Shown piece after piece: positions 18,621 through 29,244 of a DNA stretch of 64,000 bases. A model generated the notes under the pieces. It had not been told where the DNA came from and did not search any database. It saw only the letters and a list, made by a program, of their open reading frames with translations. The position numbers and the translations under genes were made by a program. The number at the start of each line of letters is the position of its first letter. Position 1 is the stretch's first letter. Source of the stretch: Cellulophaga omnivescoria (GTDB lineage Bacteria; Bacteroidota; Bacteroidia; Flavobacteriales; Flavobacteriaceae); contig NZ_MDDP01000043.1 in assembly GCF_001999725.1 (NCBI RefSeq), forward strand, positions 124,001 through 188,000, given 5' to 3'.

Positions 18621-19622
18621 ATGGACGAAGTAAAAAAACTAATCTCCGATATAAAAAACGGAAACGTAAAACCTATTTATTTTTTAATGGGAGAGGAGTC
18701 TTATTACATTGATAAGATATCTGAATATATTGAAAAATCTGTATTAACAGAAGAGGAGCGCGGTTTTAACCAAATGGTGCTTTATGGTAAAGATGTTACT
18801 ATTGATGATATAGTGTCTAATGCTAAGCGCTACCCAATGATGGCAGAAAAGCAAGTTGTAGTTGTAAAAGAAGCCCAGCATTTGTCTAGAACTATAGATA
18901 ATTTGGCTAGTTATGCTAATAACCCGCAGTTAACAACAGTGTTGGTCATTTGTTACAAATATGCTAAGCTAGATAAGCGTAAAAAGTTGTACAAAGCAGT
19001 ACAAAAAAGTGGTGTATTATTTGAGAGTAAAAGTTTATACGAAAATAAAGTTGCAGACTGGATAATGAAAGTTCTTAAAGGTGGTGGTTATACTATAACG
19101 CCGGTTGCCGCACAATTACTTGTAGAGTATTTAGGAACTAGCTTAAGTAAAATTAATAATGAGTTAGAAAAACTAAAAATTGTAATTACTAAAGACACAC
19201 AAATTACACCAGCCACTATTGAAGAGCATATAGGAATTAGCAAAGATTTTAATAATTTTGAGCTTAAAAAAGCAATAGGTGAGCGTAATACCTTAAAAGC
19301 TGCTAGAATTATAAATTATTTTGCTCAAAATCCAAAAGACAATCCTTTTGTGGTTACGGTAACTGTTTTACATACTTATTTTACACAAATACTACAATAC
19401 CACGGATTAAAAGACCACTCTAAGAGCAATGTGGCTAAAGTTTTAGGAGTAAACCCTTATTTTGTTAATGAGTACCAAACAGCTGCCAGAAATTTTCCAA
19501 TGAAAAAGGTAAGCGGAATTATATCTGCATTACGAGATTTAGATCTTAAAGGCAAAGGTGTTGGTGCGTATAATATGTCTCAGGCTGACTTGTTAAAAGA
19601 GCTTTTGGTAAAAGTTTTTTAA
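18621..19622 (+). CDS. holA: DNA polymerase III subunit delta
   Basis: HolA is the wrench of the clamp loader that opens the beta sliding clamp. The 333-aa chain has the family N-terminus (KPIYFLMGEESYYIDKI), the AEKQVVVVKEAQ strand, and the helical C-terminal collar domain with ELEKL, HIGISKDFNNFELKKAIGE and LLKELLVKVF at the end. There is no functional P-loop, as expected for delta. Its stop codon directly abuts the convergent DoxX gene without a terminator between them. Confidence 0.93.
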   Translation: MDEVKKLISDIKNGNVKPIYFLMGEESYYIDKISEYIEKSVLTEEERGFNQMVLYGKDVTIDDIVSNAKRYPMMAEKQVVVVKEAQHLSRTIDNLASYANNPQLTTVLVICYKYAKLDKRKKLYKAVQKSGVLFESKSLYENKVADWIMKVLKGGGYTITPVAAQLLVEYLGTSLSKINNELEKLKIVITKDTQITPATIEEHIGISKDFNNFELKKAIGERNTLKAARIINYFAQNPKDNPFVVTVTVLHTYFTQILQYHGLKDHSKSNVAKVLGVNPYFVNEYQTAARNFPMKKVSGIISALRDLDLKGKGVGAYNMSQADLLKELLVKVF

Positions 19623-20003
19623 TTATTTACCATCTACACTTAATCTACCAGGACCTAATAGAAATATAATTACAAAAAATAAAAGATAAAGTACCGCCAT
19701 TTCTTTTACACTAAACGGATCTGCACCGTGTTGAACAAATGCCGCAATTAGCATTGTTACAGCAGTTGGTACGGCAAACCATCTTGTTTTGTATCCTAAT
19801 ATTATAAAAATTGGACATAAAACCTCGCCAATAACTGCTAAAAATAATGATGGGCTAGCTCCAATACCTATAGGGTCTGGAAATTTTATTTCATCACCAC
19901 TAAAAAAGTTTTGTAATTTAGGTATTCCGTGTGTAAGCATCATTGCAGACGGCACAATACGTAAAAGTGCCAATCCTATGTTTGTCTTAATATTATCTCT
20001 CAT
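19623..20003 (-). CDS. DoxX family membrane protein
   Basis: This is a 126-aa four-helix membrane protein of the DoxX/DoxD family. It shows the N-terminal helix GLALLRIVPSAMMLTHGIPKL, a GEVLCPIFIILG second helix and the closing FVIIFLLGPGRLSVD segment typical of the family. Roles described for relatives include quinone-linked thiosulfate oxidation and redox homeostasis, but no such partner gene is present here. The start is followed upstream by a poorly structured gap of about 120 bp to the E1 gene stop, so it is probably transcribed alone or as read-through from E1. Confidence 0.85.
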   Translation of the reverse strand: MRDNIKTNIGLALLRIVPSAMMLTHGIPKLQNFFSGDEIKFPDPIGIGASPSLFLAVIGEVLCPIFIILGYKTRWFAVPTAVTMLIAAFVQHGADPFSVKEMAVLYLLFFVIIFLLGPGRLSVDGK

Positions 20004-20125
20004 TATCTTAGGCTCCGGGGATAAAAAAATCTATGTATTCCAAATTTAGAAATATTTTTCTAATACACGAAAAATAACAGCTAATAATAGAGTAAAATTT
20101 AGACAAAAAGTGTTATTTACAACAA

Positions 20126-22537
20126 TTACCTCAATTTTGGAAAATTACTAGGATTAGTTTCGTGCATTATTGCGTATATTTTTTCAAAAATATCTTCAGC
20201 ATTTGGCTTAGAAAAATAATCGCCATCTGTTGCATATGCAGGTCTATGGGCATTAGCAGTTATTGCTTGTGGCATACTGTCTAAATACTTATAAGCTCCT
20301 TGCTTTTCTGTTATTTCTTGTATTAAATAAGCAGAACATCCACCAGGTACATCTTCATCTACAACTAGTAGTCTGTTGGTTTTTTGCACACTTTTTAATA
20401 CATCATGATTTATATCAAAAGGTAGTATACTTTGTGCATCTATTACTTCTATATCAATACCAACTTCTAGTAATTCTTTTGCAACTTGTTGCACAATACG
20501 TAATGTAGAACCATAAGATAATACAGTTAAGTCTGTACCTTCTTTTACTGTTTCAACAACACCTATAGGTGTACAATGTTCGCCTAAGTTTGCTGGCTTA
20601 TCTTCTTTTAATCTGTAGCCATTTAAACATTCTATTACTAAAGCAGGCTCATCAGACTTTAATAGCGTATTGTAAAAACCAGCTGCTTTAACCATATTAC
20701 GTGGCACAAGAATATGCATGCCTCTTAATAAGTGTATAAAACCTCCCATTTGTGAACCAGAATGCCAGATACCTTCTAATCTGTGTCCTCTTGTTCTAAT
20801 AATTAACGGCGCTTTTTGTTTGCCAACTGTACGGTATAACAATGTAGCTAAATCATCACTTAATGTTTGTAAGGCATACATTAAATAATCTAAATATTGT
20901 ATTTCGGCTATTGGTCTTAAACCCCTAAGAGCCATACCAATTCCTTGGCCAATAATAGTAGCTTCTCTAATGCCAGTATCTGCAACTCTATGTTCTCCGT
21001 ATTTAGCTTGTAAGCCCTCTAGTCCTTGATTTACATCTCCAATAGCTCCTGCATCTTCACCAAAAATTAAAGTGTTAGGGTTGCTTCCAAAAATGTGATC
21101 AAAATTATCTCTTAGTATTACTCTACCGTCTACAGATTCTGGGTTTTCATCATAAACTGGTTTAACCTCTTCTATATTTGTAGCTTTGTTAGGTAAATTA
21201 CTATATAAATGAGAGCTATACTTAGGTTGCATTTCATTTAAGTAATCTGTAATCCAGTTGGTTAAAGCTTGTTTTTCAGGTGAGTTTTCACCTATTAAAT
21301 AACGCAAAGCTTTCCTTGCACTAGATGCTAAGTCTCTTTTTATAGGTTCTTCAATTGCAATTAAATCGTTTTTAATTTTTGCAATAAAGTTTTTGTTTGG
21401 GCTTTTACTAGCAGCATTTTCTAAAAGAACAACTAACGTTTTTTTAGCTTCTTTATTAGGGTTAATAAATTCTGCCCAAGCTTCTTTTTTGGCAGTACGT
21501 ACTTCTTTTTTTGTTTCTTTATCTATAGCTGTTAGTTCTTCTTCTGTAGCTATATTGTTTTCTATAATCCACTCTTTAAAACGCTTGTTACAATCGTTTT
21601 CTTTTTCCCATTCTAATCTTTCAGGAGATTTGTATCTCTCGTGAGACCCAGAAGTAGAGTGGCCTTGTGGTTGCGTTAATTCTTTTACATGAATAAGTAC
21701 AGGAACGTGCTCTGTTCTTGCAATTTCAGATGCATTCTCGTAAGCATGAATTAAAGCGGTATAATCCCAGCCATTAACTTTTATAATTTCATATCCTTTA
21801 TTGTCTTCATCTCTTTGAAAACCTTTAAGAATTTCAGAAATATTTTCTTTTGTAGTTTGGTGTCTTGCGTGTACAGATATACCGTAAGCATCATCCCAAA
21901 CACTAATTACCATAGGTACTTGTAAAACACCTGCGGCATTTATAGTTTCAAAAAAATGGCCTTCGCTTGTACTTGCGTTACCAATTGTACCCCAAGCAAC
22001 CTCATTACCGTTATTTGAAAATTTGGTGGCATCAATACCAGAAACATTTCTGTATATTTTAGATGCTTGTGCTAAACCTAATAATCTAGGCATTTGCCCA
22101 GCAGTTGGAGAAATATCTGGACTACTATTTTTTTGTTCAGTTAAGTTTTTCCAGCTTCCATCTTCGTTTAAGCTATGTGTGCCAAAATGCCCACCCATTT
22201 GTCTTCCAGCACTCATTGGATCTTTGGTAATATCTGTGGTGGCGTATAAACCGTGAAAAAACTGTTTAGCGTTTAACAGTCCTAAAGCCATCATAAAAGT
22301 TTGGTCTCTATAGTAACCACTTCTAAAATCACCATTTTTAAAAGAACGCGCCATTGCTAATTGTGGAAGTTCTTTACCGTCACCAAAAATGCCAAATTTA
22401 GCTTTACCAGTTAAGACTTCTCGTCTTCCTAATAAGCTGCACTCCCTGCTTAGTACGGCTATTTCATAATCTTTAATGATTTGCGATTTAAAATCGTCGA
22501 AAGAAATATCGTCTTTTGTTTGTGGTTTTACGCTCAT
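20126..22537 (-). CDS. fused alpha/beta 2-oxoacid dehydrogenase E1 component
   Basis: This is a thiamine-diphosphate E1 that decarboxylates 2-oxoacids (branched-chain or related) and passes the acyl group to an E2 lipoyl enzyme. Residues about 1-480 are an E1-alpha with SGYYRDQTFMMALG, AGRQMGGHFGTHS and the ThDP site GTIGNASTSEGHFFE. Residues about 480-803 are an E1-beta with FGEDAG, AEIQYLDYL, the GGFIHLLRG region and the transketolase C-domain (DAQSILPFD). Such fused E1 proteins of about 800 aa are usual in Bacteroidota. No E2 or E3 gene is close. A strong promoter match sits at 22560-22590. Confidence 0.92.
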   Translation of the reverse strand: MSVKPQTKDDISFDDFKSQIIKDYEIAVLSRECSLLGRREVLTGKAKFGIFGDGKELPQLAMARSFKNGDFRSGYYRDQTFMMALGLLNAKQFFHGLYATTDITKDPMSAGRQMGGHFGTHSLNEDGSWKNLTEQKNSSPDISPTAGQMPRLLGLAQASKIYRNVSGIDATKFSNNGNEVAWGTIGNASTSEGHFFETINAAGVLQVPMVISVWDDAYGISVHARHQTTKENISEILKGFQRDEDNKGYEIIKVNGWDYTALIHAYENASEIARTEHVPVLIHVKELTQPQGHSTSGSHERYKSPERLEWEKENDCNKRFKEWIIENNIATEEELTAIDKETKKEVRTAKKEAWAEFINPNKEAKKTLVVLLENAASKSPNKNFIAKIKNDLIAIEEPIKRDLASSARKALRYLIGENSPEKQALTNWITDYLNEMQPKYSSHLYSNLPNKATNIEEVKPVYDENPESVDGRVILRDNFDHIFGSNPNTLIFGEDAGAIGDVNQGLEGLQAKYGEHRVADTGIREATIIGQGIGMALRGLRPIAEIQYLDYLMYALQTLSDDLATLLYRTVGKQKAPLIIRTRGHRLEGIWHSGSQMGGFIHLLRGMHILVPRNMVKAAGFYNTLLKSDEPALVIECLNGYRLKEDKPANLGEHCTPIGVVETVKEGTDLTVLSYGSTLRIVQQVAKELLEVGIDIEVIDAQSILPFDINHDVLKSVQKTNRLLVVDEDVPGGCSAYLIQEITEKQGAYKYLDSMPQAITANAHRPAYATDGDYFSKPNAEDIFEKIYAIMHETNPSNFPKLR

Positions 22538-22559
22538 AGCTTACGAAGTTATATTTCTG

Positions 22560-22590
22560 CAAAAGTACCAAATTTGATTGGTTTTTGCAA
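22560..22590 (-). promoter_or_regulatory. Bacteroidota-type promoter of the E1 gene
   Basis: On the minus strand TTG (22590-22588), a 20-bp spacer and an exact TACTTTTG -7 box (22567-22560) match the TTG-N19-TAnnTTTG consensus. The -7 box ends 22 bp before the start codon. Confidence 0.65.
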
Positions 22591-22700
22591 TAGCTATTAA
22601 TGATATGTTATTGAATATTTAATAAAATAAGATGTAGTAGTGGGTTTTAAATTATGAAATATGTAAAATATTTTGTTTAAAATGATAATTTGTTATTTAA

Positions 22701-25544
22701 TTAAAACCATTTTCTTGTAAATAACCCAGTTAAGGACTTTGGACTTAAGGTTACAATAAATCGTATTTTTTCTCCGTAATTTGGTTGAGACACTTCCCAT
22801 CCGTTGTTAGAATACATAGGGAAAAATAATTCAAAATAATCAGTTACTAAGTTTAAACGTATACCAGCATCATATACAAAGCGTGCATTAGAGCCTTTGT
22901 TTTTTAAGTAGCCAATATCTCCGTAAGCTTCTATCCACCTATAAATATTGGTACTTGCGTTTGTTGTAGCTATCCAATCATTAGCAAAGGGGTTATCTAA
23001 TTTAGACTTAAATCCGCCCTCTGCAATAATTATTTGTTGGCTATAAATACCAGAAGATGCCGATCTACCTAAATAAGAGTAATCAAATAAATAATCTGTA
23101 GGTCTGTCTAATGCATAACTAAAATAGTCATCATCAGTTTTATTGTTTATAAACTTACCAGCAAAAAACCTTAAATTAAATTGTCTGTTATTTTGAAAAA
23201 GTTTGCGATATTCTAAGTCAAAAGAAAGTTTAGAAAATTTACCTGCATATTGTGCATCTACAAACCAAGATAAATAATTTATTAAGTCGTTATTTGTATC
23301 TCTAAATCTTGCATTTAAAACACTATAATCTGGCTCTAGTTCATTGGCTTCAACAAAAGCTGGGTCAAAATCACGAAATACATTTATATAGCGCACAAAA
23401 AGACTTTGACTTCTGTTAGATCTTAGGTCTTTTGGTCTCCATCTTAACCCAAAAGAAGGAGTAACGGTAGAGTACCTAGAATTTTTTTGAAAATGAAACG
23501 TAGAAAAGCTTAATGAATACGTACTTAGAAATAAGTTTTTGTTTTTATGTTGATCTCTAATCGTAAAATTACCAGAACCTACAAAAGCATTTTCTTTTGT
23601 TGCGTAGCCAGGGTTTAGTGCAAATACAAAAGGCCTATCTAGTAAAGTTTTATTGTGTAGTTTTAGAATTGGAGTAAAACCATCATAGGCATTAAACCTC
23701 ATTTCTGGATTGTAAAATATTTGATTGTAATAAGGATTTTCTGCATCCTTAAAGAATTGTAATCTTAATTTTTTGTTGCTAGCCAAAAAACCTTTTAAAG
23801 ATTTCCAGTTATCTCTTTGGTTAAATTCTGGTATTTTTTTATCATAATTTAGTACCAGTTTATCTTCACCGTTTCTGGGTATTGTAATTTTTTTCTGGTT
23901 TATTACATTGGAGACCCAATATTTAGATATTACAGAGTCTTTTTGTAAACCAAATAAGGATATTGGAAGATTTGTAGATGTTTTATTTTTTATAGTGACA
24001 GTTAGTGAGTCTTCTGTTTTTTCTATGTTTTTTATTTTAAAATCTATTCTGTCATTAGTAGATATAAATTCATTAAAAAACCAATCTATATCTTTGTTGG
24101 TAGATTTTTTTAATATATTTTCAAAATCGTTAGTAGTAACATTTTGTTGTTTGTATTTTTTGTAAAATTCTTTAATGCTCCCTTTTACATTGTTATAACC
24201 AATATATTCTGATAAATAAGTTAAACCTAAACCAGATTTATAACTATTTGCTATTTGTTGATTAAACTTAATTAAAGAGTCATTTGAAGCAGTTAAGGGT
24301 TGATCTAAGTTTTTTCGGCTAGTTAACATAGACATTAAAGCATACTGGTCATTAAAATCGTACTTTGCTATTTCAAAACTTCTAACGCCCCAAATTTTTG
24401 AAAATTTACCTAATAATTTTTGACCGTTATAGTATTCGTCTACATAGGTAATCATTAAATAATTAACAATAGCATCTGTAACCCATTTTTCTTTTCTAGG
24501 GTTTAAGTATAGGCTTTCATTTAAAATTTTATACAATGAAGTTTTTAACAGTTTTAATTCGTAATTAAATGCCTCAGAATACGGTACTATAAATGACGGT
24601 AATTGATTTATACCATATAAAGGATTTTTTTTATAATCCAATTCACTTACTAATACTTTTTTATGTGGATATTCTCCTAAATTATCTTTTATATATTTGG
24701 TAACTTTATTAATAGAAATTCCTTGTAAAATTTCGGGGTATTTTGAAGCTTTAAAATCGGTTTCTATTGTAAGGTCTGGAGTAATATGGGTAATAAACTC
24801 TTTTTGATTACTTAAAATTACTTCGGCACTTTTTCTGTTTTCTCCATCAATAACTATTGTTTTATTCCCGTTTAAACTGTATTCATTAGTTTTGTTAAGG
24901 TTTGTAGTAACGTTATAGTCTTTATTAATAGTTAAGTAGAGTTTGGTTGTAGTAGCATCTGTTTGTAAGTCCTCTAGGTTTTTATTGGAGTAAAGGTTCC
25001 ATTTGCCATTGTAGGTTGCAGGTGTTAAATACCAGTCTTTTAGGTAGTAAGTGCTATCATTACTATAACCAAAATTAGTATATTTGTTTGGTGGTAATTG
25101 TACTTTGTAGTTTATTTTTAGTGTTAAGGTAGTATCTGGAGCTAGTGGTTTATTAAGTATAAACATTACTATGTCTTTACTTTTTGTATGTTTATTAGCA
25201 AGTGTGTTACCTTTACTATCTTTGGCCTTAATAATATTTGTAAATCCTCTTTCTTTTGGTTTTGCTAAGTGTAAACTTTTTTTAAATTCTTCTGTAAAAC
25301 GTTTAGCTAAGGCAGTTTTTTTGCTAGAGTAAGCGTTTGCCCAATCATTAAAGTACAATACTTCTAGTGTATCTTTAGAGGTGTTTTTATAACTAAACTC
25401 TTGCTGAATAGTAATTTCATGGCAAGATGTATCTAATGAAGCATTTATAATAGTTTTGTGTTGCCCATGCAATTGTACACAGTATAGGAAAAGTGCTCCT
25501 ATAGCTGTGTATATTACATTGCTTTTTATTTTAAATGCTGTCAT
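22701..25544 (-). CDS. M1 peptidase-like protein lacking zinc ligands, fused to a C-terminal beta-rich (outer-membrane-like) domain
   Basis: The 947-aa protein has an N-terminal signal sequence (about residues 8-28), then about 500 residues with the M1 aminopeptidase layout: beta-sandwich, a central domain and a helical part. Where HExxH is expected the sequence reads YKILNESLYL (about 338-347), and the third-ligand helix reads WVTDAIVNYL (354-363); neither His nor the zinc Glu is present. From about residue 600 to the end it is rich in alternating aromatic strands ending in KWF, like a beta-barrel. It therefore looks like an inactive M1 fold anchored in the outer membrane. It is last in the uvrA-LOG-this order, 6 bp after LOG. 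Confidence 0.75.
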   Translation of the reverse strand: MTAFKIKSNVIYTAIGALFLYCVQLHGQHKTIINASLDTSCHEITIQQEFSYKNTSKDTLEVLYFNDWANAYSSKKTALAKRFTEEFKKSLHLAKPKERGFTNIIKAKDSKGNTLANKHTKSKDIVMFILNKPLAPDTTLTLKINYKVQLPPNKYTNFGYSNDSTYYLKDWYLTPATYNGKWNLYSNKNLEDLQTDATTTKLYLTINKDYNVTTNLNKTNEYSLNGNKTIVIDGENRKSAEVILSNQKEFITHITPDLTIETDFKASKYPEILQGISINKVTKYIKDNLGEYPHKKVLVSELDYKKNPLYGINQLPSFIVPYSEAFNYELKLLKTSLYKILNESLYLNPRKEKWVTDAIVNYLMITYVDEYYNGQKLLGKFSKIWGVRSFEIAKYDFNDQYALMSMLTSRKNLDQPLTASNDSLIKFNQQIANSYKSGLGLTYLSEYIGYNNVKGSIKEFYKKYKQQNVTTNDFENILKKSTNKDIDWFFNEFISTNDRIDFKIKNIEKTEDSLTVTIKNKTSTNLPISLFGLQKDSVISKYWVSNVINQKKITIPRNGEDKLVLNYDKKIPEFNQRDNWKSLKGFLASNKKLRLQFFKDAENPYYNQIFYNPEMRFNAYDGFTPILKLHNKTLLDRPFVFALNPGYATKENAFVGSGNFTIRDQHKNKNLFLSTYSLSFSTFHFQKNSRYSTVTPSFGLRWRPKDLRSNRSQSLFVRYINVFRDFDPAFVEANELEPDYSVLNARFRDTNNDLINYLSWFVDAQYAGKFSKLSFDLEYRKLFQNNRQFNLRFFAGKFINNKTDDDYFSYALDRPTDYLFDYSYLGRSASSGIYSQQIIIAEGGFKSKLDNPFANDWIATTNASTNIYRWIEAYGDIGYLKNKGSNARFVYDAGIRLNLVTDYFELFFPMYSNNGWEVSQPNYGEKIRFIVTLSPKSLTGLFTRKWF

Positions 25545-25550
25545 ACTTTA

Positions 25551-26237
25551 TTAGAAGTTAGGACTTAAGTCATGTCCTTTGTAGAAGGCATCAATTATTT
25601 CTACAACTTCATCTGCGGTATCTACTATTTTAATAAGATCTAAATCTGAAGCGCTAATATTACCCTCACCAAGCATAGTTTCCTTAACCCAGTCCATTAA
25701 TCCGGTCCAAAAACTAGTACCAACAAGTATAATAGGAAATTTACCAATTTTATTAGTTTGTATAAGTGTAATAGCTTCAAAAAGCTCATCTAAAGTTCCA
25801 AACCCACCAGGCATAACTACAAAACCTTGTGAATATTTAACAAACATTACTTTTCTAACAAAAAAGTAATCAAAATTAATACTCTTGTCGTGATCTATAT
25901 ACGGATTGTCATGTTGTTCAAAAGGTAATTCTATATTTAAACCAACCGATGTACCGCCTGCCAAATGCGCTCCTTTATTACCGGCCTCCATAATACCTGG
26001 GCCACCACCAGTAATAACACCATAACCGGCTTCTGCAATACTTTTAGCTACATCTACAGCAAGCTCATAGTATTTACTACCTTCCTTTGTACGTGCAGAA
26101 CCAAAAACAGATACACAAGGACCAATGGCACTCATTTTTTCAAATCCGTTTACAAATTCTCCCATTATTTTAAAAAGTGCCCAAGAATCGTTTGTTTTTA
26201 TTTCATTCCAGCCTTTTGGGTGTTTTTCTCTTCTCAT
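25551..26237 (-). CDS. LOG family protein (TIGR00730 type)
   Basis: This is a Rossmann-fold protein of the LOG/'lysine decarboxylase-like' family; characterised members are nucleoside-5'-monophosphate phosphoribohydrolases of cytokinin type, and many bacterial ones are nucleotide hydrolases of unknown role. Motifs: SVFGSART, GVITGGGPGIMEAGNKGA, and the catalytic PGGFGTLDELFE. Length of 228 aa is normal. It lies 54 bp after uvrA and 6 bp before the M1-like gene on the same strand. The old label 'lysine decarboxylase' should not be used. Confidence 0.9.
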   Translation of the reverse strand: MRREKHPKGWNEIKTNDSWALFKIMGEFVNGFEKMSAIGPCVSVFGSARTKEGSKYYELAVDVAKSIAEAGYGVITGGGPGIMEAGNKGAHLAGGTSVGLNIELPFEQHDNPYIDHDKSINFDYFFVRKVMFVKYSQGFVVMPGGFGTLDELFEAITLIQTNKIGKFPIILVGTSFWTGLMDWVKETMLGEGNISASDLDLIKIVDTADEVVEIIDAFYKGHDLSPNF

Positions 26238-26291
26238 TTTATTCTAATTTATTACCTGCAAAACGTTATTCTGTCTGCAATATTTTTAATT

Positions 26292-29120
26292 TTATAATTC
26301 TTTTTTAAGAAATTTAGCTGTGTAGCTTTTTTTGTCTTTGATAATTTCTTCAGGGGTGCCTTTAGCAACTAATTTGCCACCTCCACGGCCACCTTCATAA
26401 CCTATATCAATAATATAATCTACCATTTTAATTACATCCATGTTATGTTCTATAACTAAAACCGTATTACCTTTGTCTACTAATTTGTTTAAAACTTCCA
26501 TTAATACACGTATATCTTCAAAATGTAAGCCAGTTGTAGGCTCATCTAAAATATAAAATGTATTTCCAGTATCTCTTTTAGATAGCTCTGTAGCCAACTT
26601 TATACGTTGCGCTTCACCACCAGATAATGTAGTAGATTGTTGTCCTAATGAAATATACCCTAAACCAACATCTTGTATAGTTTTTAATTTGCGATTAATT
26701 TTTGGGATATTTTCAAAAAAAGTAACGGCTTCATTAATAGTCATTTCTAATACATCTGCAATAGATTTTCCCTTATATCTAATTTCTAAGGTTTCTCTGT
26801 TAAAACGCTTGCCATTACAAGTTTCACAATCTACATATACATCTGGCAAAAAGTTCATTTCTATTACACGTAATCCTCCACCTTGGCAAGTCTCACACCT
26901 ACCACCAGTAACATTAAAACTAAAACGACCTGGTTTGTAGCCTCTAATTGCTGCTTCTTGTGTTTTAGCAAATAAGGCTCGTATTTCTCCAAAAACACCT
27001 GTATATGTTGCTGGGTTAGAACGTGGAGTTCTACCAATTGGAGACTGGTTAATATCTATTACTTTATCTATATGCTCTAAGCCTGTAATTTTTTTATACG
27101 GCATTGGTTTTTTAACACCGTTAAAATAGTAAGCATTTAAAATAGGGTAGAGGGTTTCATTAATTAAGGTAGATTTTCCACTGCCTGAAACTCCTGTTAC
27201 TCCAATCATTTGACCTAAAGGAAATTCTACCGAAATATTTTTTAAATTGTTACCAGTACAACCCGTAAGTTTTATTTTTTTACCATTTCCTTTTCTTCGT
27301 TTTTTAGGAACGGAAATTTCTCTCTTACCTGTAATATAATCAGCAGTAAGTGTATTGTAATTTTTTAAATCTTCAGGTTTACCTTCAGAAATTATTTGTC
27401 CGCCGTGCTTGCCCGCTTTTGGTCCAATATCTATTACGTGGTCTGCACGCTCTATCATATCTTTGTCATGCTCTACAACAATAACGGAGTTTCCTATGTC
27501 TCTTAAATCTTCTAATGATGCTATTAAACGTTCATTATCTCTTTGGTGTAAACCAATACTTGGTTCATCTAAAATATATAAAACACCTACTAGTTGAGAG
27601 CCTATTTGTGTGGCCAAACGTATACGTTGTGCCTCACCACCAGATAAAGATTTAGAGCTTCTGTTTAATGATAAATAATCTAAACCAACATTTAATAAAA
27701 ATTGTAGCCTAGTTTTTATTTCTTTAATAATTTCTTCGGCAATTTTAAGTTGATTTTTAGTGAGCTTTTTATCAACCTTACTAAAAAAATCTGCCAAGTC
27801 AACAATATCCATTGTTGCTAAATCTGCAATATTTTTATCATCAAATTTAAAATATAAAGATGCTTTTTGCAGTCTAGAGCCTTCACAGGTAGGGCAAACA
27901 ACTTTATCCATAAACTCTTTAGCCCAACGTTTAATAGGAGCAGAGTTAGCCTCGTTATATTGGCTTTCAATAAAATTAGAAATACCCTCGTATTCTATTT
28001 TATAGTTTCTTTTTATACCCAATGTTTTGGAGTCCACCTCAAAACTCTCGTTCCCACCATTTAAAATTACCTCTATTGCTTCCTCAGGTATTTTTTCAAT
28101 AGCATCTGTTAACTTAAAATTATAGCGTTGTGCAATAACATCTAACTGTTTAAAAGCCCAAGAATTTTTATATTTTCCTAAAGGAGCAATACCACCATCT
28201 TTTATAGATAATTTAGTATCTGGAAAAATTTTAGTTCTATTAACCTCATATTTATGCCCCAAGCCATTACAACTTGGACACATACCCTTTGGAGAGTTAA
28301 AGGAAAATGTATTTGGTTCTGGTTTTGGATAAGATATACCTGTAGTAGGGCACATTAAATCTCTACTAAAATAGCGAGGTTCTTTTTTACCTTCTTCCAA
28401 AATCATTAATACATTGTCTCCACTATACATTGCTGTATTTATGGTTTCTGTAATACGTTTATCTAGGTCCGCGCTATCTGATATTTTTAACCTGTCTATA
28501 ACTATTTCTATATCATGTACTTTGTAGCGGTCTAATTTTAAACCTTTAACAATGTCTACAATTTCACCATCTACTCTTACTTTAACAAAACCTTGTTTAG
28601 CAATTTGTTCAAACAACTCACGGTAATGCCCTTTTCTAGATTTAATAACAGGGGCAAGAACGTTTATTTTTTTGTCTTTAAAATCGTTAATTATAAGCTC
28701 TTTTATTTGAGCATCACTATAACTAACCATTTTTTCTCCTGTGTTGTAACTATGTGCATCTGCAGCACGAGCAAAAAGGAGTCTTAAAAAGTCATATATT
28801 TCGGTAATTGTGCCAACTGTAGATCTAGGAGACTTAGACGTTGTTTTTTGTTCTATAGCAATTACTGGCGATAATCCATCTATTTTATCCACATCAGGAC
28901 GCTCTAAACCACCTAGAAACTGACGAGCATAGGCAGAAAAAGTTTCTATATACCTACGCTGGCCTTCAGCATAAATAGTGTCAAAAGCTAATGAAGACTT
29001 ACCACTACCAGACAGGCCTGTAATAACAACGAGCTTTTCTCTAGGTATTGTAACGTCTATATTTTTAAGGTTGTGCACACGTGCACCTTTTACCTCTATG
29101 TTTTCTTCGTATGTAATCAT
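26292..29120 (-). CDS. uvrA: excinuclease ABC subunit A
   Basis: UvrA is the damage-recognition ATPase of nucleotide excision repair. Both ABC modules are complete: first Walker [10 protein letters not shown] (about residues 35-43), the signature LSGGEAQRI, and second Walker [10 protein letters not shown] with its own [12 protein letters not shown]. Zinc sites CPSCNGLG / CPTCEG and the C-terminal CETCQGGG / CETCNG are present. Length of 942 aa is typical. It heads a minus-strand group with LOG and the M1-like gene; uvrB and uvrC are not in the window. Confidence 0.97.
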   Translation of the reverse strand: MITYEENIEVKGARVHNLKNIDVTIPREKLVVITGLSGSGKSSLAFDTIYAEGQRRYIETFSAYARQFLGGLERPDVDKIDGLSPVIAIEQKTTSKSPRSTVGTITEIYDFLRLLFARAADAHSYNTGEKMVSYSDAQIKELIINDFKDKKINVLAPVIKSRKGHYRELFEQIAKQGFVKVRVDGEIVDIVKGLKLDRYKVHDIEIVIDRLKISDSADLDKRITETINTAMYSGDNVLMILEEGKKEPRYFSRDLMCPTTGISYPKPEPNTFSFNSPKGMCPSCNGLGHKYEVNRTKIFPDTKLSIKDGGIAPLGKYKNSWAFKQLDVIAQRYNFKLTDAIEKIPEEAIEVILNGGNESFEVDSKTLGIKRNYKIEYEGISNFIESQYNEANSAPIKRWAKEFMDKVVCPTCEGSRLQKASLYFKFDDKNIADLATMDIVDLADFFSKVDKKLTKNQLKIAEEIIKEIKTRLQFLLNVGLDYLSLNRSSKSLSGGEAQRIRLATQIGSQLVGVLYILDEPSIGLHQRDNERLIASLEDLRDIGNSVIVVEHDKDMIERADHVIDIGPKAGKHGGQIISEGKPEDLKNYNTLTADYITGKREISVPKKRRKGNGKKIKLTGCTGNNLKNISVEFPLGQMIGVTGVSGSGKSTLINETLYPILNAYYFNGVKKPMPYKKITGLEHIDKVIDINQSPIGRTPRSNPATYTGVFGEIRALFAKTQEAAIRGYKPGRFSFNVTGGRCETCQGGGLRVIEMNFLPDVYVDCETCNGKRFNRETLEIRYKGKSIADVLEMTINEAVTFFENIPKINRKLKTIQDVGLGYISLGQQSTTLSGGEAQRIKLATELSKRDTGNTFYILDEPTTGLHFEDIRVLMEVLNKLVDKGNTVLVIEHNMDVIKMVDYIIDIGYEGGRGGGKLVAKGTPEEIIKDKKSYTAKFLKKEL

Positions 29121-29189
29121 TTACTAATTTGGCAAAGTTGCTAAGTTACGATTTTGGATTTTAATTTAATAATTGCGTCTATTTAGTTT

Positions 29190-29219
29190 TTGTTAATTAG
29201 TGCTGTAATTATATTTTAG
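29190..29219 (+). promoter_or_regulatory. candidate promoter of the 29245 gene
   Basis: TTG (29190-29192), a 19-bp spacer and TATTTTAG (29212-29219, seven of eight to TAnnTTTG) lie 25 bp before the start codon, with the expected spacing. Confidence 0.55.
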
Positions 29220-29244
29220 CAGCATTAACTAAAAAAATACAACA

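Noticed and set aside
22701-25544. Zinc-site loss in the M1-like protein caused by a frameshift or pseudogene
   Set aside because: The reading frame is open for 947 codons and both flanking structural regions are well formed, so the change looks evolved and not accidental.
25551-26237. Lysine decarboxylase
   Set aside because: The PGGFGTLDE motif marks the LOG nucleotide hydrolase family; the old name is a known misannotation.
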